From CALAZP01 sp964410725 (GTDB lineage: Bacteria > Bacteroidota > Bacteroidia > Chitinophagales > Saprospiraceae), in NCBI GenBank assembly GCA_964410725.1, contig CAYPID010000056.1, forward strand, positions 1-11,144: a stretch of 11,144 nt of DNA, in the 5' to 3' direction. Positions 1-7,201 of this stretch are shown one piece after another. The stretch's first letter is position 1. Every line of letters begins with the position of its first letter. Below the pieces are notes generated by a model. The model was not told the DNA's origin. It searched no databases and saw only the letters and a program-made list of their open reading frames with translations. Position numbers and translations under genes: made by a program.

Positions 1-868
1 CATCAAATCGATTTCCAGCTTTCCCATAGACTCCTTTAACAGACGTCCATAAAACAGATCCAGCCAAAGGTTGTTTGAGTAACGCTTCAGCAGATAATCC
101 TGTTTTAGCAGTAGTCACAAAAAGAGTGTTAAAATCTTTTCCTCCAAAGGTAACTGAAGTAACCTGCTCAACGGGCAATTCTATAGTTTGAAGTTTTCGA
201 CCTGTTGATGGATCCCACCTACTGACCTGCCAACCTCCCCAATGGGCAATCCACAGCATACCTTCGCCATCAATGGTCATACCATCTGGATATCCAGAAC
301 CTGCTTCAAGGGTCAAGATGACCCTTTTATTCGATATTTGGCCTTCCTCCAAGTTAAAGTCATAACCTACCACTTGCCGGGTAGGAGTGTCAATATAGTA
401 CATCGTCTTAGCATCCGAACTCCAAGCCAAGCCATTAGAGATACTGACCCCTCTGATCATGGGATGGGCTTGACCGTCTTCAAACTTATAAAGGTTTCCC
501 GCTTTCTCTTTTCCCGTAAGGGACATCGTTCCTGCCCAAAACCTTCCGGAGGGGTCACATTTGCCATCGTTAAACCTATTATTAGGAATATTCCGTTCCG
601 GAGCTGCCAATAATTGATAGTTTCCCGTTTTTTTATCTATGAACCCAAAACCCTTTTGAGTCGCCACTATCATGTTCCCCCGATCGGTCAAGGCATAGCT
701 ACCAATCATTTCACCTACCGAAAAATATTGGCTCATGCCCGATTCCATATGGTATTCGTGGATCAGCCCATTAAGGATATCTATCCAATACAAAATTTGA
801 TTTTTTTCATCCCAAACGGGTCCTTCTCCTAAGTCTGCTCGAACATTATTGAGGGTATTTATTTTCAT
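1..868 (-). CDS. SMP-30/gluconolactonase-type sugar lactonase (3' end cut by window edge)
   Basis: Six-bladed beta-propeller lactonase family that hydrolyses aldonolactones to sugar acids using one divalent metal ion, expected in the cytoplasm because no signal peptide is visible. 289 residues are present; the family is usually about 290-300 long, so only the last few residues should be missing. The three expected metal ligands are visible: Glu15 in LGEGPVWD, Asn145 in SISNGLAWS and Asp195 in GYPDGMTID, matching Glu18, Asn154 and Asp204 of human SMP30. Arg98 and Asn100 in NRFNDGKCDPSGRFWAGT match its substrate-binding Arg/Asn pair. The start ATG at 868 lies 12 bp after the dehydratase stop, so it is almost certainly co-transcribed with the SDR and dehydratase genes. 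By context it opens the lactone made by a sugar dehydrogenase and passes the acid to the dehydratase. Family assignment is firm; the sugar is not known. Confidence 0.93.
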   Translation of the reverse strand, partial: MKINTLNNVRADLGEGPVWDEKNQILYWIDILNGLIHEYHMESGMSQYFSVGEMIGSYALTDRGNMIVATQKGFGFIDKKTGNYQLLAAPERNIPNNRFNDGKCDPSGRFWAGTMSLTGKEKAGNLYKFEDGQAHPMIRGVSISNGLAWSSDAKTMYYIDTPTRQVVGYDFNLEEGQISNKRVILTLEAGSGYPDGMTIDGEGMLWIAHWGGWQVSRWDPSTGRKLQTIELPVEQVTSVTFGGKDFNTLFVTTAKTGLSAEALLKQPLAGSVLWTSVKGVYGKAGNRFD

Positions 869-880
869 CAGTTTAGTATT

Positions 881-2596
881 TTAGTGGGAGTCACGGGGTA
901 CTTCATATCCTGACTGCCCTTTCAAGAAATCTAAATCCGCTCCTTGTTCAGGTTGGAGCACTCGGTTGACAAATAAGTTGACATAGCCTCGTGAATAAGG
1001 GGATTGGAAAGGTGCTTTTTCCAACTTTCTGCGTTGAATTTCAGTTTCAGAAACCAGTAATTCCAGGGACTTTCCCTCGACATCCAAAGCAATTTCATCC
1101 CCATTTTCTACCAAGGCTAATAACCCACCTTCAGCCGCTTCCGGGGATATATGTAAAACTACCGTTCCAAAACCAGTTCCACTCATCCTACCATCAGATA
1201 TCCTGACCATATCTGTGATTCCTTTGGCCAATAATTTGGGAGGCAATCCCATATTTCCTACTTCGGGCATTCCAGGATACCCTTTCAATCCAACATTTTT
1301 TAGAACCATAATTGAATGTTCATCTACCTCTAAATTAGGATCATCTATTCTAGCTTTATAATCATCTATATCTTCAAATACTACGGCTTTCCCTTTGTGC
1401 TGCATCAAATGTTTACTCGCAGCAGAGGGTTTAATCACCGCACCATTAGGACACAAATTTCCTTTAAGGACGACAATACCGGACAATTGATTAAACGGTT
1501 TTGCTAAAGGGGCAATCACATCTGGATTAAAACATTCACTTTGGTGATAATTTTCCGCATAGCTTTTTTGATTGACCGTAAGAACAGAAGAATCTAAATG
1601 GGGCATTAATTCCTTAATTAATGCGGGTAATCCACCAGCGTAATAAAAATCTTCCATGAAGTATTTTCCCGAAGGCTGCAGATTGGCCAGAAGTGGAATT
1701 CCCGTAGAACAACGATCAATATCATCCAAATGCAATGGAATACCTACTCTGCCGGCAATGGCCAATAGATGAATGGCAAAATTAGTAGAACCCCCAATCG
1801 CTGCATTTACTTTGATGGCATTCTCAAATGCAGACTTGGTCAGAATCCGAGAAGGTCTAATGTCCTCTTTAACCTGTTGAACTATATTTCTTCCAGCCAG
1901 TTGCGCCATAATTTTCCTACCCGAATCGGGAGCGGGTATCGCCGCGTTTCCAGGCAAGGTCATTCCAAGTGCTTCCGCCATACACGCCATGGTTGAAGCA
2001 GTTCCCATTACTGCACAATGACCATCACTTCTGCACAATCCTGCCTCTGCTTCACTCATTTCAGCCTGAGTCATGGATCCAGTTCTATGGGCATCGCTAA
2101 ATCGCCAAACATCACTGGTAGAAATATCTCGTCCTCTGTATTTTCCCGTCAACATGGGGCCTCCTGAAACCACAATAGTTGGCAGATCTACACTACAAGC
2201 GCCCATCATCAATGCAGGAGTGGTTTTGTCACAACCACACAAGAGAACCACTCCGTCCAAGGGATTGGCTCTAATGGATTCCTCCACATCCATACTTACC
2301 AAATTGCGGTATAGCATAGCAGTCGGCTTAATCAGCGTTTCTCCTAAGGACATCACTGGAAATTCTACTGGAACTCCTCCCGCTTCATAGATCCCCCTTT
2401 TTACAAATTCAGCCAATTCTCTAAAATGAGAATTACAAGGAGTTAATTCTGACCAGGTATTGCAAATGCCTATAATGGGTTTGTCCTTGAATTCATCCAT
2501 GGGAATTCCCTGCTTTTGAAACCAAGAGCGATAGATAATGCCATCTTTTCCAGTTCGGGCAAACCAGTGACTGCTTCTGAGTTTTTTATTTTCCAT
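881..2596 (-). CDS. IlvD/Edd-family sugar-acid dehydratase (L-arabonate dehydratase type)
   Basis: 571 residues. Iron-sulfur and Mg-dependent dehydratase that should remove water from an aldonic acid to give a 2-keto-3-deoxy acid. The N-terminal block RSSHWFARTGKDG followed by YRSW, then ICNTWSELTPCN, is characteristic of the pentonate/hexonate dehydratase branch represented by Rhizobium L-arabinonate dehydratase, not of biosynthetic dihydroxy-acid dehydratase. Expected [2Fe-2S] ligands are Cys54, Cys122 (GCDKTTPA) and Cys194 (GHCAVMGTAST). Expected Mg ligands are Glu86, Asp123, the carbamylatable Lys124 and Glu445. Ser472 in DGRMSGT is the expected catalytic base. All sit at an almost constant offset from the Rhizobium enzyme, so the protein looks intact and active. 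It lies between the SDR (48 bp upstream) and the lactonase (12 bp downstream), consistent with one operon. Substrate specificity (arabonate, xylonate, fuconate, galactonate or other) cannot be decided from motifs. Confidence 0.93.
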   Translation of the reverse strand: MENKKLRSSHWFARTGKDGIIYRSWFQKQGIPMDEFKDKPIIGICNTWSELTPCNSHFRELAEFVKRGIYEAGGVPVEFPVMSLGETLIKPTAMLYRNLVSMDVEESIRANPLDGVVLLCGCDKTTPALMMGACSVDLPTIVVSGGPMLTGKYRGRDISTSDVWRFSDAHRTGSMTQAEMSEAEAGLCRSDGHCAVMGTASTMACMAEALGMTLPGNAAIPAPDSGRKIMAQLAGRNIVQQVKEDIRPSRILTKSAFENAIKVNAAIGGSTNFAIHLLAIAGRVGIPLHLDDIDRCSTGIPLLANLQPSGKYFMEDFYYAGGLPALIKELMPHLDSSVLTVNQKSYAENYHQSECFNPDVIAPLAKPFNQLSGIVVLKGNLCPNGAVIKPSAASKHLMQHKGKAVVFEDIDDYKARIDDPNLEVDEHSIMVLKNVGLKGYPGMPEVGNMGLPPKLLAKGITDMVRISDGRMSGTGFGTVVLHISPEAAEGGLLALVENGDEIALDVEGKSLELLVSETEIQRRKLEKAPFQSPYSRGYVNLFVNRVLQPEQGADLDFLKGQSGYEVPRDSH

Positions 2597-2644
2597 TTTT
2601 ATCTTGCTGAAATCGCAATTTAATTATTTATTTCTATTAAGGTT

Positions 2645-3382
2645 TCAAAATGGAGATGGGCTAACACAAGACCAACCGCCATCTATGACTAAAGTCTGTC
2701 CCGTTATTTGCCCAGCTTTAGGAGATACTAAAAATAAAGCAGCGGCGGCAACATCTTCCACGGTATTGGCTTTTCCAGTAGGATTCAGACGCGCCCAAGT
2801 TTCCTCATAATCTACTTCACTTGTTGTCCTTTCTGTTAAGGTAGCCCCCGGAGCAAGGGCATTGATTGAAATGCCAGTATGCCAAAATTCCAATACCAGG
2901 TGCTTGACCAATAATTCTAAAGCAGCCTTGGTCATGCCATAAGCAGCTAGGTTTTTATGTGCCTGATGCCCAGTTACAGAGGACATAATTAGAATACTAC
3001 CTCCCCGCTGTTTGTCTTTCATATATTTACCCACCTGTTGGATGATTTGAAAGGTTCCTATGAGATTTAGATCAATTACCTTTTTTAAATCTTCCAAAGG
3101 ATATTTAAAAAAATCTCCAAAGAGGGTAATACCCGCATTAGCAACCAAGATATCTATGCCTCCTAATTCTTGAATACAAGTTTGAACCATATCTTCAATG
3201 ACTTCCGACTTGGAAACATCTCCTGCAAAACCCCTGCACCCTTCGGGCAATTCCATAAGTAAAGACTCGTCGATATCATTCACCAAAACAAGTGCTCCAT
3301 AATCGGCCAAATCGGTAGCTATGGCTCTTCCAATTCCTTGTCCAGCCCCAGTAACGATGGCTACTTTATTTTTTAAATCCAT
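2645..3382 (-). CDS. SDR-family NAD(P)-dependent oxidoreductase, probable sugar dehydrogenase
   Basis: 245 residues from the preferred start; classical short-chain dehydrogenase. Numbered from that start: the cofactor glycine motif TGAGQGIG is at 11-18; Asp36 at the end of beta-2 (VNDID) suggests NAD over NADP; NAG is at 82-84; the catalytic set is Asn106, Ser135, Tyr148 and Lys152 (YGMTK). The C-terminal GQTLVIDGGW is typical. An ATG 33 bp further upstream (3415) would add eleven residues, but these do not look like SDR sequence, and the family normally begins a few residues before the first beta strand, as with MDLKNKVAIVTG. A TACATTTG box at 3433-3440 also fits the shorter form. It is the first gene of the cluster with the dehydratase and lactonase. 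It may oxidise the free sugar to its lactone, or a 2-keto-3-deoxy acid as in the L-fucose and L-rhamnose routes; the sequence alone does not decide. Confidence 0.9.
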   Translation of the reverse strand: MDLKNKVAIVTGAGQGIGRAIATDLADYGALVLVNDIDESLLMELPEGCRGFAGDVSKSEVIEDMVQTCIQELGGIDILVANAGITLFGDFFKYPLEDLKKVIDLNLIGTFQIIQQVGKYMKDKQRGGSILIMSSVTGHQAHKNLAAYGMTKAALELLVKHLVLEFWHTGISINALAPGATLTERTTSEVDYEETWARLNPTGKANTVEDVAAAALFLVSPKAGQITGQTLVIDGGWSCVSPSPF

Positions 3383-3391
3383 TTTTTTATC

Positions 3392-3418
3392 TTGAGAATT
3401 CAGAATTCCATACATTTA
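3392..3418 (+). promoter_or_regulatory. Candidate promoter for the DUF853 ATPase gene
   Basis: A TTG at 3392-3394 and a TACATTTA box at 3411-3418 (one mismatch to TAnnTTTG) are separated by 16 bases, close to the Bacteroidota arrangement. Transcription would begin near 3425, which favours translation from the in-frame ATG at 3441 (Met7) over the one at 3423. Two GAATTC palindromes (3396-3401 and 3403-3408) fall in the spacer. The match is short and the region is AT-rich, so this is tentative. Confidence 0.25.
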
Positions 3419-3422
3419 CTTT

Positions 3423-4982
3423 ATGGACCAATCAAATGTAATGAAAGAAAATTTTGTAAAAGAAATCCAATCTAAATATACTTTCAAGGGTGAATCCTTA
3501 ACGTTGGGCAAGGGGATGTTTGAAAAGGAAGTTCAGCCTGAGGCCAACGTAGCGCTTCCCCTTAAGATGTTCAATAGACATGGATTAATAGCGGGTGCAA
3601 CAGGAACAGGAAAAACCAAGACGCTCCAAGTCATAGTAGAAGGTTTATCTAATGCTGGAGTTCCTTCATTAGTAATGGACATTAAAGGGGATTTAAGTGG
3701 ATTGGCGGAGCCCGGAGATCAAAATAATCGACACATTAGTGAAAGACATCAAAAATTACAAATTCCGTATGAAGCGACTGGATTCCCTGTAGAATTGCTC
3801 ACTTTATCAGACGAAAAGGGCGTGCGGTTAAGAGCGACTGTCAGTGAATTTGGTCCAGTATTATTCTCTAAAATATTGGACCTGAATGATACCCAGTCCG
3901 ATATCATGGCCATCGTATTTAAATATTGCGATGATAAGGGTTTGCCACTCGTGGATTTAAAAGATGTTCGTAAAGTCCTTCAATACGTTTCAGAAGACCC
4001 TTCGGGAAAAGCAGAGCTTAAGAGGGACTATGGGTCCATAGCTACCGCCTCTTTAAGCGCTATTCTAAGAAGTATCGTAGCGCTGGAACAACAAGGCGCA
4101 GACCAATTTTTCGGTGAGCTGAGTTTTGATCCTGAAGACTTGCTAGAAAAAAGAGGAGGAAAGGGAGTAGTCAATATCCTAAGGGTTACAGATATTCAAG
4201 ATAAACCGAATCTCTTCTCAACTTTTATGTTGGGATTACTTGCGGAAATTTACAATACCTTTCCTGAACAGGGAGATAGCGACCGCCCCAAATTAGTACT
4301 TTTTATCGATGAGGCACATTTGATTTTTAGAGAAGCTTCTAAAGCGTTGTTACAGCAGATTGAAACGGTCGTCAAATTAATACGTTCCAAGGGAATTGGA
4401 ATATTCTTTATAACGCAAGTCCCCGGTGATGTTCCCGAAGAAATTCTCAGCCAACTCGGCACTAAAGTACAACACGCTTTAAGAGGTTTTACCGCCAAGG
4501 ATAAAAAGGAAATTGATAAAGCAGTAGAAAATTACCCCATTTCGGAGTTTTACGACGCCTCAAGGGTCATCCAGGAATTGGGTATTGGCGAGGCTTTTAT
4601 TACAGGATTAAACGAAAAAGGGATTCCTACGCCTTTGGTTCATACTTACCTAAGAGCACCCCAATCAAGAATGGATGTATTGACTGAAAAGGAAATCGAT
4701 AAGATTGTTAGTCGAAGTGAATTAGTAGATATTTATGGAAGGGAGGTGGATAAGGAAACGGCTTATGAGTTACTCTTGCAGAAAATGGAAAGAGTAGAGG
4801 CCATTGATACTGCAGAACCTAGAGTATCTGGAAGAACTCAGGATGACAATGAACCTTCCATGCTGGAAACTTTAATGACCAGTTCTGCCGGCAAACAATT
4901 ACAGCGGACATTGGTCAGAGAGGGAACCAAATTGTTGTTTTCAATGCTAGGCGCTAGTGGAGGATCCAGGCGTAGAAGATAA
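3423..4982 (+). CDS. HerA-like / DUF853 P-loop ATPase
   Basis: 519 residues. Resembles the DUF853 (E. coli YjgR-like) group of HerA/FtsK-type ATPases, whose cellular role is poorly known. Visible: a short N-terminal lead, HGLIAGATGTGKT with Walker A at 58-65, MDIKGDLSGLAEPG at 85-98, Walker B LVLFIDEAHL at 291-300 (Asp296, Glu297), a sensor-like FFITQ at 328-332, then PGDVPEEILSQLGTKVQHALR with Arg354 as possible arginine finger. The C-terminus ends in a basic GGSRRRR tail. The N-terminal beta-barrel of true HerA is absent and no NurA nuclease lies beside it, so a DNA end-resection role is not supported. No signal peptide; cytoplasmic. ATG 3423 is annotated, but Met7 at 3441 is also plausible because the gap to the divergent SDR gene is tiny. 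It ends with a double stop (TAATAG), 27 bp before the next gene on the same strand. Confidence 0.9.
   Translation: MDQSNVMKENFVKEIQSKYTFKGESLTLGKGMFEKEVQPEANVALPLKMFNRHGLIAGATGTGKTKTLQVIVEGLSNAGVPSLVMDIKGDLSGLAEPGDQNNRHISERHQKLQIPYEATGFPVELLTLSDEKGVRLRATVSEFGPVLFSKILDLNDTQSDIMAIVFKYCDDKGLPLVDLKDVRKVLQYVSEDPSGKAELKRDYGSIATASLSAILRSIVALEQQGADQFFGELSFDPEDLLEKRGGKGVVNILRVTDIQDKPNLFSTFMLGLLAEIYNTFPEQGDSDRPKLVLFIDEAHLIFREASKALLQQIETVVKLIRSKGIGIFFITQVPGDVPEEILSQLGTKVQHALRGFTAKDKKEIDKAVENYPISEFYDASRVIQELGIGEAFITGLNEKGIPTPLVHTYLRAPQSRMDVLTEKEIDKIVSRSELVDIYGREVDKETAYELLLQKMERVEAIDTAEPRVSGRTQDDNEPSMLETLMTSSAGKQLQRTLVREGTKLLFSMLGASGGSRRRR
3433..3440 (-). promoter_or_regulatory. Candidate -7 box for the sugar-oxidation operon
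   Basis: Read on the minus strand these eight bases are TACATTTG, an exact match to the Bacteroidota -7 consensus TAnnTTTG. They sit 50 bases before the preferred SDR start, giving a leader of roughly 40 bases. A TTG for the -33 element occurs at 3468-3470, but the 27-base spacing is longer than the usual 17-23, so only half of the promoter is convincing. The box overlaps the first codons of the divergent ATPase gene if that gene starts at 3423. Confidence 0.35.
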
Positions 4983-5009
4983 TAGGGACTTAATATTAGT
5001 TTTTAGATA

Positions 5010-5495
5010 ATGAAAAGAAGAAAAGCACTTATCAATATTGCGATAGGAACAGGTTCTGTTGCTTTACTGCCGTTTTGTACCACTCATCCTTACATTACAT
5101 ATTCTCAGTTGCCTTTTTCCAAAAGTCAATTTGATCTAATCCTGCTTCTTTCTAACCTATTGGTCCCCAGTCAGGACGATACTTTTCCAACTCCTGAGGA
5201 CCGGCCTACTTTTTTGTTGACCATGCTGCAGGATATGCTTACCAAAGAGGAAATTGTAACTTTTGCCGAAGGCGTACAAAAATTTGAACAGCTTCAACCA
5301 GATTTTAATCAATCGACTACACCAATAGCTGTAGTAGGGACTCTTATTGAACAGGAAGACGCTGTAGGGGCTGCGCTTCAGACCATCAAGCGATTTTCTT
5401 TAAGGCACTTTATGACATCTCAAGTCTATATGGAGGAGGTGCAAGGTTATGAATTTATTCCTGGGAGATACGAGGGTTGTGTAATCAAAAATTAG
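5010..5495 (+). CDS. Gluconate 2-dehydrogenase subunit 3-family protein with Tat-type signal
   Basis: 161 residues. The N-terminus MKRRKALINIAIGTGSVALL has a twin arginine (Arg3-Arg4) followed by a moderately hydrophobic stretch, consistent with Tat export. A Cys at position 23 is followed by TTHPYI, but the preceding residues do not form a good lipobox. The region from about 37 to 140 is helical and polar, and the end GYEFIPGRYEGC (146-157) matches the conserved C-terminus of the small (gamma) subunit of membrane gluconate or FAD-glucose dehydrogenases. In characterised members this subunit lacks a cofactor and helps fold and export the signal-less flavoprotein partner. The GMC gene starts 5 bp after its stop, the standard arrangement. 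It is rather short for the family, but both ends look intact. Confidence 0.85.
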   Translation: MKRRKALINIAIGTGSVALLPFCTTHPYITYSQLPFSKSQFDLILLLSNLLVPSQDDTFPTPEDRPTFLLTMLQDMLTKEEIVTFAEGVQKFEQLQPDFNQSTTPIAVVGTLIEQEDAVGAALQTIKRFSLRHFMTSQVYMEEVQGYEFIPGRYEGCVIKN

Positions 5496-5500
5496 ATCAA

Positions 5501-7195
5501 ATGCAAAAAGCCAATACATACGATGCAATTGTAGTAGGAGCTGGTATGGCTGGGGGATGGGCCGCCAAAGAACTCACCGAAAATGGAATGAAAACGCTTT
5601 TACTGGAACGCGGCAGAAATGTTGAACACATTAAGGACTATCCGACCACTCATCTCAGACCTTGGGAAATGAAATATAGGGGCGCCTTGACGGCAAAAGA
5701 TAAAGAAGAAAATCCTATAGCATCAAGATGCTACGCCTTCCGGGAAGATGCCAAGCATTTTTTCGTCAAAGATGATGAACATCCCTATATCCAACAAAAG
5801 CGTTTCGATTGGTTGAGGGGCTATCAGGTAGGGGGGAAGTCCATCATGTGGGCCAGACAAGTTCAGCGATGGAGTGATTTCGATTTCGAAGGTCCAGCAA
5901 GAGATGGATTTGCAGTGGATTGGCCGATACGGTATAAAGATTTGGCAAGTTGGTACACTAAAGTAGAGCAATTTATTGGAGTATCTGGAAATAAAGATGG
6001 ATTGGATGTACTTCCCGATGGAGATTTTCTTAGACCATGGGAAACCAATTGTGTGGAGGATTACTTCAGCCAGGTGGTGCGGGACCACTACAAGGACCGT
6101 CATGTAATCTACGGAAGATGCGCCCACCTTACGGAGAGCAAGCCCATCTATGTGCAGCAGGGGAGAGGTCTATGTATGAGTCGCAATATCTGTCAGCGTG
6201 GATGCCCATTTGGTGGATATTTTAATGTCAATTCCACTTTAATTCCCTGGGCATTGAAAACGGGCAATCTGGACTTAAGGCCTCATTCGGTAGTACACTC
6301 TATCATATACGATGAGCAATTGCAAATGGCCACGGGCGTGAGGGTAGTGGATGCGCAAACTAAAGAGGTGACCGAGTATTTCGCTAAGGTTATTTTTGTA
6401 ACAGCAGCGACTTTGAATACGAATTTGATTCTATTGAATTCTGTGTCTGACCGATTTCCGAATGGATTGGGTAACGATAGTGGTTTATTGGGTAAATACA
6501 TTGCCTTCCACAACTACAGAGGTACAATTAATGCCGTGCATGAAGGACATCCCAATCAGATTACTGCGGGCGGCAAACCAACCTCTCATTATATTCCAAG
6601 GTTTAGGAATGTGTATAGACAAGAGACTGATTTCTTGAGAGGATATGCGGCTGGTTTCGGAGCGAACCCGATTCGGCATACCTCTACAGAAGGGGTTGGA
6701 GACGCCCTTATGGATGGTTTATTGAACCCACAATATACTGGTCAGTGGAGGGTAGGTTCTCACATGATGGGAGAGACCATCCCCAAGGAATCAAACAAAG
6801 TTTGGTTGGATGAGTCACAAAAAGATCAATGGGGGATTCCTTTGTTAAACATAGACGTGGACTACGACGATAATGACGAAAAAATGTTGCAGGATTTCTT
6901 CGAACAATTTACCGAGATGTATGAAAAAGCGGGATTTAAGGATATTACCGTCAATGATAATAACCGGAATCCAGGTAATGATATTCACGAAATGGGCGGA
7001 GTAAGAATGGGGAGGGATCCTCAAACTTCTTTGCTAAACGAGTGGAATCAATTGCACCATTGTCCTAATGTCTATGTAACGGATGGGGCTTGTATGACTT
7101 CCACTTCAACTCAAAACCCTTCCTTAACTTTCATGGCCATTAGTGCAAGAGCAGCGAATCACGCCATAGAAAAGTTAAAGAAGGGCGAGTTATAG
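5501..7195 (+). CDS. GMC-family FAD sugar dehydrogenase, catalytic subunit with cysteine cluster
   Basis: 564 residues from ATG 5501. An in-frame ATG at 5477 would overlap the upstream gene and add eight residues that do not fit the family, which starts just before the FAD motif. Numbered from 5501: VVGAGMAGG (FAD dinucleotide motif, 11-19), Glu36 for the ribose, RGYQVGGKSIMWARQVQRW (106-124) for flavin contact, and the active-site pair His496 (HEMGG) and Asn539 (TQNPSLT). The segment LCMSRNICQRGCPFGG carries Cys225, Cys231 and Cys235, similar in position and spacing to the [3Fe-4S] cysteines of Burkholderia FAD-glucose dehydrogenase and fructose dehydrogenase. There is no signal peptide; export would be with the Tat-signal partner upstream. 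It should oxidise a sugar or polyol and pass electrons to a cytochrome c, which is not encoded in this window. Glucoside 3-dehydrogenase activity is an alternative. It converges with the peptidase gene, 6 bp between the stops. Confidence 0.92.
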   Translation: MQKANTYDAIVVGAGMAGGWAAKELTENGMKTLLLERGRNVEHIKDYPTTHLRPWEMKYRGALTAKDKEENPIASRCYAFREDAKHFFVKDDEHPYIQQKRFDWLRGYQVGGKSIMWARQVQRWSDFDFEGPARDGFAVDWPIRYKDLASWYTKVEQFIGVSGNKDGLDVLPDGDFLRPWETNCVEDYFSQVVRDHYKDRHVIYGRCAHLTESKPIYVQQGRGLCMSRNICQRGCPFGGYFNVNSTLIPWALKTGNLDLRPHSVVHSIIYDEQLQMATGVRVVDAQTKEVTEYFAKVIFVTAATLNTNLILLNSVSDRFPNGLGNDSGLLGKYIAFHNYRGTINAVHEGHPNQITAGGKPTSHYIPRFRNVYRQETDFLRGYAAGFGANPIRHTSTEGVGDALMDGLLNPQYTGQWRVGSHMMGETIPKESNKVWLDESQKDQWGIPLLNIDVDYDDNDEKMLQDFFEQFTEMYEKAGFKDITVNDNNRNPGNDIHEMGGVRMGRDPQTSLLNEWNQLHHCPNVYVTDGACMTSTSTQNPSLTFMAISARAANHAIEKLKKGEL

Positions 7196-7201
7196 GTCGA
7201 T

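Noticed and set aside
1769..2390. Open frames on the plus strand opposite the dehydratase (1769-1996, 2073-2390).
   Set aside because: They are antisense to a well-conserved gene with intact catalytic motifs, show no recognisable protein features and have no promoter-like sequence.
881..2596. Annotating the dehydratase as biosynthetic IlvD (branched-chain amino acid dihydroxy-acid dehydratase).
   Set aside because: The N-terminal block and the TPCN cysteine context match the sugar-acid dehydratase branch, and the neighbours are a lactonase and an SDR with no ilv genes.
3396..3408. Paired GAATTC palindromes between the divergent genes as an operator.
   Set aside because: Six-base AT-rich palindromes arise easily by chance, the pair is only 13 bp long, and no flanking symmetry extends it.
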